Below are positions 49,876-64,000 of a stretch of 64,000 bases of DNA, one piece after another. Each line of letters opens with the position of its first letter. Within the stretch, counting starts at the first letter, position 1. Source of the DNA: Gadus chalcogrammus (Eukaryota; Chordata; Actinopteri; Gadiformes; Gadidae); assembly GCF_026213295.1 (NCBI RefSeq), contig NC_079412.1, positions 16,009,014-16,073,013 on the forward strand. Reading direction: 5' to 3'. A program made the position numbers and the translations under genes. The notes below the pieces were generated by a model that was not told where the DNA came from, did not search any database, and was given only the letters and a program-made list of their open reading frames with translations.

Positions 49876-50610
49876 AGATGGGGAGGTAGAGACAGAGAGT
49901 AGGAGAGATCCCACAAGGAAGCATTTTGTAGATACAATTTGACACAGTGTTCATACTTGGTTAGGGTTGTCATCCATGGCTTCACTTGGCCATAATAACA
50001 TGATGAACATCATGATATGATATTTGCCATTAGTCATAATGGCTAAACTGGCTAGCACAATGAAAACATTGCTTCACTCATTTATGAATTGGGAAAAATA
50101 ACATTTTGGTATGACCTCTCACAGACACTGGGCAACTCGTAGTACATCCAAATGTCTGACAGTGAACCCTGGTTTGTGAATGAATGGCATGCGGTCTATA
50201 ATCTGCCAAACAATAGCATCGGACCAACACTTTGACAGACCCCATGTTTACTTGACCCCGCTCCCGGGCAGCTGGGGTTATTTGTGGAAGTGCCCCTCGC
50301 AAGTTCCCTTGGCTTGACCCGTTGCCCGCTTGGTCTGCTGTGCGTCTGCTCAAGAAGGCTTCTGGAACTGGCAGGATGGGGCTTCTAATTACATCGTCTG
50401 CATTTTGTCAGTGTCCAGACTAATTTCTCTTTGGCTCTGTTGTTTATTTGTTATCTCTCTTAACTCGGTTTGAGAGCTCAGGACCGGTAGCTCGCTATAT
50501 GGCCTCAAGATGAGAGGGCTCCAGCTTGGAGACAATGCTTTTCCTTTTTCTTTTTTTTTCACTCTACCAAAAACAGTATTCTGTAATTACTTTATACAGC
50601 TGGTTTCCAG

Positions 50611-50688
<78 letters not shown>

Positions 50689-50745
50689 ACGCACACGCAC
50701 AAATGCACACGCATGCACGCACACGCATGCACACGCACACACACA
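50611..50745. repeat. (CA)n microsatellite with CACG variants
   Basis: Pure CA to about 50677, then CACACG and GCATGC variant units. Confidence 0.95.
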
Positions 50746-51270
50746 ATCAATTATGGACCCACATTGCGCATACAAACATTGTGTATTCACTTAACAAGGC
50801 CAACAATGGCAGTCTTGGAAGATCATTAACCATGTTACATAACAGCCGGTCGAAATCAGAGTGCTGTGTTTGCCCTGCTGCTTTGCTGTAGGGCCATCAG
50901 ATGCCCTAGTGGTTGGTCTTTCTAACTCTGACCTGTGGTCATAGAATATCTAGCAATAATGTCTCCTTACACTGCCAAATAATAAGGTTTAAGATGGAAA
51001 CTTTTTACACATCCTGCATTCAATTATAAACATGAAAAAGATGTGGAGGCCTATTCCGTCTCGGTGTCTTGGCCTATCGTCCTCCCTTGTGAGTCAGCAG
51101 ACTCTTCCTGACTCTTATTCGATGGTCAACTCAATCACGGTGTACCTGAGCGGCAGACTAGCCCTCTTCACAACACTCTCCATTGTTCCTCAGTCTGCTC
51201 GAGCTCCCTGCATGCATCAGTAGCACCGAGGCCCCTGAGCAGGTGCTATTAACCCCGGACTGGGCAGATC

Positions 51271-51498
<228 letters not shown>

Positions 51499-53352
51499 TC
51501 TTCCAATAATGCTTGGAGGTCCGGTTACCGCGTCCAGTGTGTGTCGGTAAGGGGATACTCTATGGCTGTCTGCTAGGTAGGTAGATTGGAGCGGCCAGAT
51601 ATTCCAAGGCCTTCAGGTGTGTCCTCCATGGAATGCATTGGCTGTCTCCTCTAACCTATGTATAATGGCTGCATAACAAAGGTACCAAGCAGTCTTTGAG
51701 GAGAGATGGAATATTTCAAAGAAATTCCTGCAGCATTGACTTTGAAGATTGTAAATTGATGGATGTGTGTGTGCCTCTGCGCAGGTGTTTGTTTGGCACT
51801 GTTTGAACATCACTTGAAGTTCTTTGGGCCATGGTATTGAGGGGAGACTATTGAACATGTTACAATGTTCTTGAAAGTGTCAACTGTGTGTGAAAGGAGA
51901 AAATAATCCTGGTGATAGAGAGTAAATCTTTCCGATGTGAATATTCAGCGGCAAAACAAAAAGGCTGAACCCTGTATTGTACGATTCAATATTTGGGCCA
52001 TTCATGTTTACACTTATGCCTTCCTAGAGGCACGTTCACACAGCGTAAACAGAAAGGATTGTTAACAACTTCTAACAACTACAATTAGTACTAACTTCAC
52101 ATCACACATTTGTTTCTCTTTAGCAACAGCAATACTGTACAGGAATTGCAGTATGGGACTTTGAACCGATAAGCCAATGCCTTATCTATGTCTCCAAGCT
52201 TTACTTAGCTCAAGCCCGGGCCACTATCAGTGATCTGGCTTGGTGCTGGCAGGGTTTCAATGACACACAGCCGTCGTTAAAAGTCAGTCCCTCAATGGCA
52301 TGCCAGGATGCAAGGTGAAACCACAGATTAAGTGGCTGAGCCTCAACACAGTTAATTACATGTTCCTTTGCTATTTTAGTATTTTCTCTGCATAAACCAT
52401 GATTTCAAATTTATATTGTGATGGGCCTAGTGGAGCTATAGTGTGTTGTCTATGCTGACCTTTGTATGAACTCCTGCAGCCAGGCAAGACACCTGAGGTT
52501 TGAGGTAAGCTGGATGCTGTGTTGGTGACTCTGTGATCCTCAGCCAGGTGTCCCTCTCCCCAGCCCGGGGGGAGGAGGGTGACAGTCTGCTTGGGTTTTT
52601 TTTAGGGGGGGAAGAGGGTTGGGGAGATGGATGCCAGAGATTCCTGAGAAGGGGGTATGTGACACCCCTCTGTTGCGGTGGCTTACCCAGAGAATTACCG
52701 CGGTTGATAAATCAGTGTAACGCTCCAATAAAAAACCTGGGGTGACACAGTGGAGAAAACTATAAGGGCAAATGCATTAGTTTAGCCACTACTCACTATT
52801 GTGTGTGGGTTGATTGAAAATGAAAGAACTAGAGACAGAATCCTTAGGATGTTATTACATGTTACAAAGCTGGTTACGAGGAATTTCTCTTTTGAATTTG
52901 AGTTCACCATGCTTGTGATTAGTTTATTGCCCTTGTTTTTAATGTCTGTAAATTAGTTTCTTTCTGGCTTTGCCAGGTCTTTTCTCTCATTGGGTCTCTC
53001 CTGGTTAAGGAAAGGATAAGTTATATTGTATTTTATATTGTATCTGTCTGCATACATCTAGATATTCTGTTATAGTTATTTAAATGTATGGAATAGAACG
53101 AGATAGTTTACCTTTTGTATGTTAAAAGGCTTGTTTCTGTTTCTTCCGTCAATAAAATACAGTATATTTGACTGTGCTATTTGAAATATTAGTTAAAGAT
53201 GAAGTTATATCTGTGTGCTTGTGTGTGTGAGTCAGTGTGTGTTTGTCTGAATGATAGATAATGCTGTGCATTGTATACTCAGAAAACAGGTGTTACCCCA
53301 CAGGGACACGGGAAGTTTGGCTATGCTATAAAAAACACACCCAGGCAGGCAT

Positions 53353-53485
<133 letters not shown>

Positions 53486-54112
53486 AAGTTAGTTCCAACC
53501 AGACTCTGCATCATTATGGAAATTAATTTAGCAAGTTATATGCCAAACCAGAATAAAAATAAACTAATATAATTTGTCAATTCACCTTTTCACAAAGTAT
53601 CTGTGAGGGAATCTCGCTGGAAAAAAAGCTAATGAAAATGTGCACAGCAATACACTGCATTTCAAGAGATAACACATTGAATCCTTTCCTACACCTAATA
53701 TGCCCTTCATAAAGTACATAAAGCATTAAAAGCAGATGTTCAGCGAGCAAGTTGGTAACTCAGCCAACCTCCTCATCCTCTCACATCCTTGCATCAGTAG
53801 CAAACACGTCATACATCAGACATGTGTGTCTGGGGGGGTTATAGAATAATGTGTATAATAAGCCACAAGTCAACCACAGCTATTTATAGCATGCTTTGTC
53901 AACTATAACATTGCTTTGTAAAACGTCTCATGGCAGTTATCTACTGAAATAGCCTGAGAAGAAGCAATTCATGCTCACTACACTGCATTAAAATAAATCT
54001 TGTAAGTGATAAAAGCTGCAGGCCACAGACTCAGAATGGCCACCAATACAATCTATATTACTCGCACACTACTTCACTTTCAGTTCTGATGTAAGCATGG
54101 GTTTTAAAATAC

Positions 54113-54147
54113 ACATGCACACGCACGCATGCATGCACACACGCACG

Positions 54148-54180
<33 letters not shown>
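54113..54180. repeat. CA/CG/GCAT-mixed short repeat
   Basis: CACGCACGCATGCATGCACA units followed by CA. It is strongly alternating purine/pyrimidine. Confidence 0.9.
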
Positions 54181-54489
54181 GCACAAATGCTCACCATTGA
54201 AGGTATTCAAGGGCTATTCAATTGGAAGTAGAGAGGCAGGGCTGGTGAAAGAGAGCAAGCTGTGTTGCCAGACTTTGCAAGACGTGTTTAAGTAAAGCAA
54301 TAGAAGCCAGGCGTTCCAGCAAACAAACTACCATTTTTTTTGCTTGCGTATTTGACTGTCTTCCAAACATGTATTTTTACCCCAACATTTCTAATCCATT
54401 GATGTCGCCATGAAAAATAATCGACCATTCGTTATATAGGCAATCAGACCTGTGGTTCAGTAGTGTTGGGTCTAAGCTTTAAATAACTA

Positions 54490-55170
54490 AGGTTTTCAGT
54501 AACCCTTCCTTTTACAGTCCCCTAATTACTAGGTATATACCTGGTAAATATATGGTAAATGTAGTATATTATTGGGTAATTACCACTGGTAATAGGAAAA
54601 TACAGAGGAACTACAGCTGAAGTACTAAGAAAAACCTCCACTATTATCCATCACCTCAACTAAGTACCGTGTAGTTGTAACTGTTTTAGGATGTTTATAA
54701 CTCAGATATAATTGTGTACTTCCTAGGAAAGTAGGCAACCAATTCTTAGAAACAAATCTTCTATTACCCATCAATTCAAGTTACAATTGTAGTTACCCAA
54801 GGTTTATGTTGGTAACAGCCCAGGTTTAATTACCGTATGTACTATCTACAAATTAACATAGTACTTTCCAATAAATTACTATTTCTTATTTAGTTATTGT
54901 TCATAGCTACACCCATTTATAGAATGTTTATTAGATTTACCTCAGAAACTACTGAATTGTTTTTATTTAAGTTGAAAAATTGCAGCAATACTAACTTCGT
55001 AATAACCTCTGCAGGAACAGTTTCCTCTAGTGTCATGGTACATATCCTTAAATACTAGGTTACGAAGCCTTGTTTGTTTCCATGGTATTACTATGTTCTT
55101 ACCATATCTTTTCTAATAGATAATTCCATTGTCCATGCAGTTAACTGGAACTTGTACCATATATGTTCTG
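54490..55170. repeat. Degenerate TACC/GGTAA-rich dispersed repeat
   Basis: Many scattered GGTAA, TTACC and AGTACTA words, including GGTAATTACCACTGGTAAT near 54574. It looks like a decayed short-unit repeat. There is no coding sequence. Confidence 0.35.
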
Positions 55171-55227
55171 CAATGTTACTAAGTAAAACATGAGTGGTAG
55201 ATTAGTAATAATAGATTATTCCCTAAT

Positions 55228-55357
<130 letters not shown>

Positions 55358-55388
55358 TCTCTCGCACTCACAGACTTACTCTCTCACA

Positions 55389-55530
<142 letters not shown>

Positions 55531-57285
55531 TACACAGACACACACAGCACACACAGATAGAGACAGACAGACAGACAAGCAAATACTAATGAGCGCCCAC
55601 ATACTCTGAGCCACTGTGTGTGGTGGGAGAACTGTTTGCCAAGCCACTCTTAGGTAACACATTTGGAAAGGATAATGCCTAATTACAGGTGAAAGGTTGG
55701 TGAGGATCTTCAGCAGGTGTCCTATCATGTTGATCTCCCTTCTAGTCCTCTCCGGCGCCTCAGTCCATCTCTAGATACTCAGGTTGCTCATGAGCTGTTA
55801 GGACCCCGCCCTGAGTGTGGTTGATGGACCGCTCCTACATGCTTAAAACACCAACTCTGTGTATCCTCCTGACATGGATGCTCTTAGACTGTTAATTTAC
55901 CTGCAGGTATAATGTCAAATGTAAATTACCTCTCACCCCCTCTGAAAATATAAATCTTTTATTTATATTTTCAATAACTCCAGTGTGTCTTTCAAAAAGA
56001 TTCTAGGCTACTAACTCGATGAACCCTTGCCTTGTAGTAAGAATTCACAATTTTCCACAATTTTTTATTATATGGTGCATCTGACATAAAATTACTTTGA
56101 TATCCCTCATTGCAGCTAGGCATTGAACCATCTAATTTATTTTAAATTAAAGTTGAATAAGTGAATATTAATGCAAATGTACAGCGAGGGAGCTCAGCAA
56201 GTAAAGACCCGACCAAATATTGTCATGAGCCTCACTATTCACAAGAAAGCCTATCTTGCTGAATCTGTGCACCGAGTGACACAGAAAAGGATCAGGCTCC
56301 GTCCTGCTTATAACAACAGGCTGGTATTACCAGCTATAGTATTTATCGTATAGTAGTTATCAATCTACTTAATTCGGAATACCCTCATAAAATAATGCAT
56401 CCTAGTTAGTCACAGTAGTAAAAGGTTTCCAAAAGACAATATAGGGAGGGAGAGAGTATTTATTTGCTGCATGTCCTATAAAACGGTACAGTGGGTTGAT
56501 ACTGGTTAATGTGATCTAAACAGATTAAGGCTGTGTTGCTATTAACATTTTAGTCCTTAGTGGATTAATTAGTGTTGGCACTTACGGCTAAGGCTAAGCA
56601 AAACAATGTTGTCATGATGACGATGGGTTTGTAGACATATGCTGCCGATGTTATTTGAAGACACATGCACCTGAAATTAGTGTCAATTAATATGATAATG
56701 AAGTGCTGAACTGAGTCTGTGACTTTACCGAACAGAGAGGGAGTGGTTCTACAAGGAGAAGGCTTTTATCACTGAGTTTGGACCCTGTGCCACGGGTTCC
56801 CATGCATCCTCTGTGTGTGTGTGTGTTTGTGTGTGCTGCGGGCGTGCGTGTGTAGGCCTGTGACCAACTCAAGGTAATCTCTCTACAGGCATGACAGGCA
56901 GCCTGAAACAGGTGGAGAAGGTTATTTGTGTGTCTGCGTGTGTGTTTGTGTGTGTGTTTGAGTGTGTCTGTGCGTTCGTGCATGTGTGCATGCATGTTTG
57001 TGTGTAGGTGTGTGCGTCTGTGTCATCCAGTGGGTACAAGTCCAGTTGTTTAAACTGCTGAAAGTTTAAACGGTGAAAAAGGTGGGAGGTCCTAAATCAA
57101 AGCTGGAAGCTGTCCTTTTCTCTCTCTGCTAATGTCATTACCACCCTGGGAACCAGACATCTCTATGGGATGGTGTGGTTCCACTTAGTCAAAGTTGTGT
57201 TGAGAGATGGGTTATAATTCCCCTTACATAGGAGCAGAGACAGATGTATGTTCCAAATCAATGTTTTCAAATGATTGTTGGTAAT

Positions 57286-57323
57286 AGTGTGTGTGTGTTT
57301 GTGTTTGTGTGTGTGTGTGTGTG

Positions 57324-57419
<96 letters not shown>
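57286..57419. repeat. (GT)n microsatellite
   Basis: About 134 bp of GT with several TTTG and GCG interruptions, ending in GAGTGAGTGAG. Confidence 0.95.
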
Positions 57420-57421
<2 letters not shown>

Positions 57422-59374
57422 TGAGTGAGTGAGACAGTCAGTGCTTGCGTCTGTACTGCAGAAACCAAGGTTGTGACCATAATCCCTTTCTTATTTGCTT
57501 GGAACCGTAACGACGAAATGATGGTGTGTCTTGATCCCTCTCTCATCACTCCGCTATTATTCCTGATTAATGATTTATGGGATGTTTAAAACGAATCCTT
57601 CAACTTCCTCATAGAGCTGTTGTACAAAGATAAAAAAGAGGAACAGATTCTATTTTTGTCTTCTGATAAACTTGATTTGTCCATTTGCTTGAAAACTCGA
57701 AACGCTATTCAGGTTACCTGAAATGTGTTTAAGCTGTACGTCACCACTCTTTACTACCTACTAACCTCTATTTCTCTCGGCCCTTGGAGAGCCCTCGGTC
57801 TGCTGCTGCTGCTCCACAGAAGGCCCCATTATCTGGGCATACCGACAGGCATGCCCAGATAGGTGCGAATGAAGGGAGGCGGTGGGCATGGAGATGCAGA
57901 AGAATACCTTCTCAGGTGGAGGAGGTGGGGTTCCGGCAAGGGGGAGTATGGTTGGGGTGGGGGCAGATGACCGTCGGGCTGTGCAGCCGTGGCAGGGACG
58001 TTGACACGGTTAGAGGTGAGAGGTCAGAGTTCAACCTGGAACCAGAGTGGCAAGGGGGTCAGAGCAGACAGAAGCCTGGCCAGCTCGCCTGTCCAGCACA
58101 TGTAAGCTCCCTCGCTTACGCCCTGTAAATCTCTCTATCCTCCCCCTCTTTCTCTCTCTTGCTCTCTCTCTCTCTCTCTCTGTAATCGAATGCACACATT
58201 TTGACCCCCACCCTCTCTCCCCCTCTCAAATCCTGTCTCTCTAACCATGTCTCTCTTTTTCTATCTACTGCGCATCTCCAAAGTGTATGTTTGTGTGTGT
58301 GTGTGTGTGTATGCGTGTATAAATGTGAGAACTGGTGTGTGTGTGTGCTTGTGGACTGATGTGTGTGTGAGAGTTTGTATGTCTGTGAGTCTTAGCGAGT
58401 GAGAATGTGCGTGTGTATTTGGGTCATTTCTAGCTTCCTTTGGAGGATCACGCTGAATGTGTGCATTACAGCAGATCAGCAGCAGCATGTTCCTCATGTT
58501 ATGTAACTCTATACCCCGAGGAGTCTCCCTCAGTGCGACGCCTTGGACTATCAGGGTTATTGAGACTGAGTGATCAACACCACTAGGCTGTTGCATTGTC
58601 CTCTCCCTGGCACGACGGCATTCCCACGCTTGCAGATCAAGCCCAGACGAAGGGCGGGTGATAAAGAAATCACAATGACTTCGGTTTAGCCTCTTTGTAA
58701 GACAGTAGGTCCGACGGTCGTCTGACACTGTGTTGAACCACCGTGCACTGAATTGTTAAAGCCGTAACCTGAAACTCTATATACGAACCCTCTGTGACCT
58801 CTGAACCAGATGGGAACTAGATATCTCTGATCGTAATGTGGCGTTGTCGTTCCTTCATTCGAGATAACCTAATGATGCATCCTTGACCAGCTTTCTCTCC
58901 TGCTGGCGTGTCTGTCCTTTCCCAGACACACACAGACACTCAAGGCGTTCAGTCCCCACTGTGCCAAGCAGGTTTTGCTGCATGGCTCAGATGTCTACCT
59001 CTCATCTTCTCAGGATAGATATAAGAGTATCAGTCAGTCAGTAGTTTGTTATGAAGCTAAGAAACACAAAGTCACTCCAGCAGGACTGTCACTTAAATGA
59101 ACATAAGAGAAATGTGTGGGAAAAATGTTCCCAAATAGCTACAAAAGGGAATTGACTACCACATGTTTACTTACACAATAGTTATTTTTGAATCCTAACA
59201 AATACACAAGGGTTAACCTGACTCATCAGGAACAAAATGAGATGCTTAAGTAGACAGCATAGTTGAATGGCAGAGAGGTCAAGTTAGTCCAACAGTAAGC
59301 AGCCTCTAGTTATCTCTGCTCCCATGAGCAAATGATAGGGGGAGTTACTGTCCCCATATGCCTTGGATATAATG

Positions 59375-59558
<184 letters not shown>

Positions 59559-59929
59559 TAGGAGGCTCTGTATCTACAAGATGAATAACCCTTCAGTTAG
59601 AATGGCTATTCTTGTACACCGTGGGTGTTCCACAAATGTTAATTAATGTTGTCTTTATCACTGTATGGAGAACCAAGAAATGGGTCATGTATTGGTTTAG
59701 TCAGTCCTTCACCACATCATGATTCTCAGTGCGGCTTTTGCAAATAAATTAAGCTGATATTTAGGTTCTGTCTTTTGCCGCCCCACACTATTTGGGAGCT
59801 CCTTCAAAGGAAAACCCACGAATCAACATCAACTTTTTAGTATGAACTTTGCCAGATTACTTGAGCAGATAAACCATATCGTGTCTCCTTTCTGAAGCAT
59901 TGTTCATACATGAATACTCATACGAAATA

Positions 59930-60480
59930 TATTCATAATCTGTTAAACATTATTAATAAGATAATTAGATAATCGTTCATAATATCATTCATGAAGCACA
60001 TGTTTATGATTTAAAAAACAATTTATAATGCAATGTTTACAATCACGTAATAATGCTGCAATTCATTGTTAGTTTAGGTAGTTAAATAAGAAGCAGTTAG
60101 GTATCTTGTGTGCGCTTATCTAAAGTGATCTTTGTTTCTATCTTAATATAAAAAAATATATTTAAAGTTTGGGAATGCCAAAGTACAGTAGTAAGGTACA
60201 TTTAGTCCTCACTTCGGATGAGCTTACACAAAAGACTTAACTAATGGTTTGTAACTGCCTGTATTTATCTTGAGGTGCAACATTTTTAAGTGTTTATAAA
60301 GCATTATTAATACTTTGTAAATGTTTGTAAATCATCAGCATACTCTTCATAAATGATCTTATAAACCATTGAACATAATCTTCTTAATAATGTACAACTG
60401 ATTATGAATTATGAATGCTTTATAAATGCTGAATTCACAATGAATTCACTACGTACCACCTGCTTCACTAATGCTTCAAA
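59930..60480. repeat. AT-rich TTATAAATG-type dispersed repeat
   Basis: Recurrent words such as TTCATAAT, TTATAAA, ATTAATAA and TGTTTATAAAGCATTATTAAT. This resembles AT-rich non-autonomous element tails common in fish. It is non-coding and the family is not certain. Confidence 0.35.
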
Positions 60481-62303
60481 GAGCGACCTAACAGTCTTTG
60501 AAGGCTTTTGTTCTGGATTTATGTGTCTTCCGGCTGCTGATGAAGCACTGGTCCCAGATCACTGGGCAGACTGATCTCTGCAGCAGTCTGCTTTTATGTA
60601 GCGAAGGTGGCTCTGGCTGTCTCCTCTCTGTCTCCTAGCCTAGGGGTCATCACAGGCTCCCACAGCAGAGGGGCACTGTAATGGCAGGGAAGTATTTTGT
60701 GTGCGACATACAAGGCAGCCAGTGACATTTAACAGGGCCAGCCAGGACTGATGGAAAGGCTTGCATACCACCGAGTGACACATGGATCAGACACAGAATA
60801 AAAATATGGCCCCAAGTATGTTTACACACCAAGTGAAAAAGGGAAAGACATGATAGAATGGCCTGAACAAGTATTTTCATCAAAACATGTTCATCGCATC
60901 CAGTGATTGAGAGATTTTACACTAAAGTGAGCTGACCTATACGAGGTTAAATACGTATTATACCTGCCCCCATGAATCAGTATGGCACAAGAGTCCAGAG
61001 ATGTTATGCGAAGGTAAACAAATCTGTCAGCAACATCTTATTCAGTGAGTGAGTTCAGGCAATTTAGTGATCCTAGTCTCTTGTTGTCTCTTGTGAATCT
61101 TTGAATAACGCCGTTCATTATGCGTGCACTGTTAAATATGATAAGTGTGTGTATATTTGTCAGATCCTTCCTTTGGTCTTTCATATATTCTATATTTAGC
61201 ATATTTTCCCTCCCTTTTTTTGCCATCATCCTCTCCCGTCCTTGCCCACTACACAAAGGAAAGTAATACAAAGTAATGAAAGCATGTCTCTTCCAACTAT
61301 ATTTAGAATCAAGCAGAAGAAGTGCATTTAAGCGGGACACACTGCCGGTCTTTGTGTGTGCGGTTGAGAATGCTCATGTTTGTCTTTTGCTCTTCCATTA
61401 TACCAACGTTACCCATGATGCCATGTGTCTGTTTATTGACTCAGCAGCCTTACATTTGCTAACCTCATACTCATATCATGTCTCATATCATGTTTGTATT
61501 GTTTATACTTACAAGGCCTGGTTAGGGAAAATATTCTACACCAGTGTATTCACATAGTGTGACCAATGAGACTCAGATGTTTGGAATCGGCTGCTATTTT
61601 GTCAGCGGGCTCTAGAGAGACATCTGGGTCAACATTAGCTAGGCTTTTGGCGCAATGGTTCTATTCTTTTAATATGGTGGACTTGACTGAAGAGGGAATC
61701 ACATTCAACATCATATTACCTTAGATAACCCTGGTAAAACCCCAGTCAGTTCCAACAACCCTTACTAGAGAAACAAATTATGAATGACTTACAGATTTTT
61801 GTTCACAAGGTAAAGTTACAGTTACAGTTTGACTTCAGCTTCAGATGACGGTCAAAACACACCTTCTGTTGTGGCTTCACTGTAGACGCCATAAGCCCAT
61901 GAAATGAAGGGGTATGAATGGGCATATGTGAAGCCAGCTTTAGGATGTGGCCTGGCAGGCTGTGTAATTACAGAAGGGTTAGGGCCACTCCAGAGACCTA
62001 TACAGGGGTGCGCTGGGATTACTTTCATGTTGTCTCTGTTTGACTCCTCTGCTAGGCTGATTGCAGGCATCGTAGTGGGAAGCAAAAGATGTGCACAGTC
62101 TTGGTCGGAGAGATGCGCGTCATAAAGCAGACAGGCCCACTCCCACAACCAGTGGGTGTTCCGCTGCTTTGTTTGGCTTCTGATGGTGTCCAAAAGCAAA
62201 GGGGTTCTTGTCAGGGTGAAATCGCTGCTGGTTCATAACAACGTACGGTGTCCTTTGGTATTACATTTCCAAATATGATTAATGAACGAAGACAGGTACA
62301 AAA

Positions 62304-62444
<141 letters not shown>

Positions 62445-64000
62445 TGAAACATCAACGCACACTCTAGCCTTTTTATGATCTACAGATGTCCATCTTTCAA
62501 CCTGAAACCCGGTCTATTGTTTACAATGATCATTCTTCGAGCCAAGCCTCTCTGTTTCATGTGAGCTAACTTCAAAAGGTCCCAGCCAGACTAATGGCCG
62601 GCTAATAGCGGGAGGCTAACGGCTGCTGGTCAGAAATTCCCAGAGAGCCGAGTGAATCCCATCACTTAGAGCAGGGAGAATGCAATTAACTTATTTTTCC
62701 TCCACAGCATCTTTCCCAGAGTTCAGCTCCATCAGGCGCTCTTCCCCTCAGTGCAGGATAATGGACTGTGCAGTGGAAGCCCACTCTGGTGTAAGCGGAG
62801 AGTCCAGTGTTGACCGATGGGATGTCCTGGGACCCACAGGAAACCGCTGAAACAATGGATCTCACTATTTAAGAACCAGCATTTCCAGTTCCTGGGTTTT
62901 CTTTTTTTTTGGGCTATTATTATTTAAAATTGCTCAAAGAAAATACTTTCCCCTGACAGAAATCCTATCTTATTGTTGCTGCGCTTGAGTTGTGTAGCTG
63001 TGGGAGTGAGATTAGGGGTGTATGTGTGTGTAACTTTGAGAAGACCAATTAGATGTGTTTGCTCATGGCCCATTAGGAAAACTGTGGAACAAGCTTGGAT
63101 TTGTCTTTTTTGCTGCTAATGCAATTAATGTACAACAATGGTGTATTGAGTGTGTTTAAGTCTCCGGGCTATGTGTTAAAGCATCTCAGGCTCTCCAGGC
63201 TCACAGACAGAGAAGAAGATGTAGAGTTAAGGCAAGCCATATGGAGCATTCATAATTAAACTGAGAAGACAGAATACTTATTTTATTGAGCTGAGCTAAG
63301 TGGTCCGTGTTGGAATAATGAAATTTTCCACAAAATATTGCGAAAAAAATCAACATTACTACAGCCAGACTCCTGGTTAACCTCCACAGAATCGCATCAT
63401 AGGCCCGTAGTCTTTTAACAAATTATGTTTGGTAATAGCCACATAATACATATATATTTGTGTGTGCTGAATCAAGAGGTGATCGGGGCAACTTTGGATT
63501 CCGCAGTTAAAGAGGCTTGAGGTAAGATTCAAGGGCTATTATTTGAGTGTAATTTGTTTGAAATGCCACAGCCACCCTTCAGCTATTAACGAGTGAAGTG
63601 CTCTGTGAGATATGTTCTGGTTGACTGCGCGACTGCCTCTGTATGAGACTATTTTGATTTTAAACCACTCCCGGCTCATTTCGGACCAATCAGGGCTTCT
63701 CTTCCCCGATCGGTTCGGGAATCCAACGAGCCTGCTGTCAATCACAGATGCGTGAATGCAATACTTGTTAATGGCTGAGAAATGTTGGAAGGAGGGAGCA
63801 GAGAAGGAGGGGATGTTTTTGGGTTGTTTATTGTTTTTAAATCTTTCTTTTATTTTTTTTAATATTGCTCTTCTCTGCTCACTGTCTCTTTACAACTCTC
63901 AGTTATACCACCTTTAAGGCTGGTGTAACAGTATTGTCAGTGGGTTTAGGACAACTATGCTAACTGCTTGCATGTTATAGTGTGTCACTGTAATTAAGAC

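Overview
This is vertebrate nuclear DNA, almost certainly from a ray-finned (teleost) fish. The genes have many small exons with GT/AG introns. The protein sequences are fish-like versions of human genes. Long dinucleotide repeats, mostly (CA)n/(GT)n with some (GA)n/(CT)n, occur every few kilobases. This repeat density would suit a codfish-like genome, but that is only a guess. I found no operons, CRISPR arrays, tRNA genes, rRNA genes or intact transposon genes.

Five protein-coding genes can be supported, four of them reconstructed exon by exon with continuous reading phase. They are: eif2d (minus, 15406-20903, 15 coding exons, 595 aa), a translation initiation/recycling factor; fibromodulin (plus, coding 25052-26405, 349 aa), a collagen-binding small leucine-rich proteoglycan; csf1 (minus, 30631-34866, about 258 aa), the macrophage colony-stimulating factor, apparently the short teleost form; renin (minus, 37862-40933, 9 coding exons, 396 aa), the angiotensinogen-cleaving aspartic protease; and the first coding exon of magi1 (plus, 49344-49641), a membrane-associated guanylate-kinase scaffold whose first intron runs off the right edge.

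Layout: 1-15.3 kb is gene-free, with an AT repeat, a degenerate three-copy tandem repeat, a CA repeat, a SINE-like fragment and a GC-rich palindromic element. eif2d and fibromodulin are divergent, with about 3.8 kb between them. Fibromodulin and csf1 converge on a repeat-rich stretch that holds two related repeat copies and telomere-like CCCTAA repeats. csf1 and renin lie in tandem on the minus strand. 41-48.7 kb is another gene-free stretch, and the last 14 kb is magi1 intron 1, full of microsatellites.

The genes do not form a pathway. Their human counterparts lie on 1q32 (EIF2D, FMOD, REN), 1p13 (CSF1) and 3p14 (MAGI1), so the block is best read as a mixed vertebrate synteny segment. I saw no wholly new system. 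The best leads are a perfect 22-bp inverted repeat just upstream of the fibromodulin promoter, a fibromodulin N-terminus without tyrosines, a poly-G run at a renin 5' splice site, and a telomere-motif repeat cluster between fmod and csf1.
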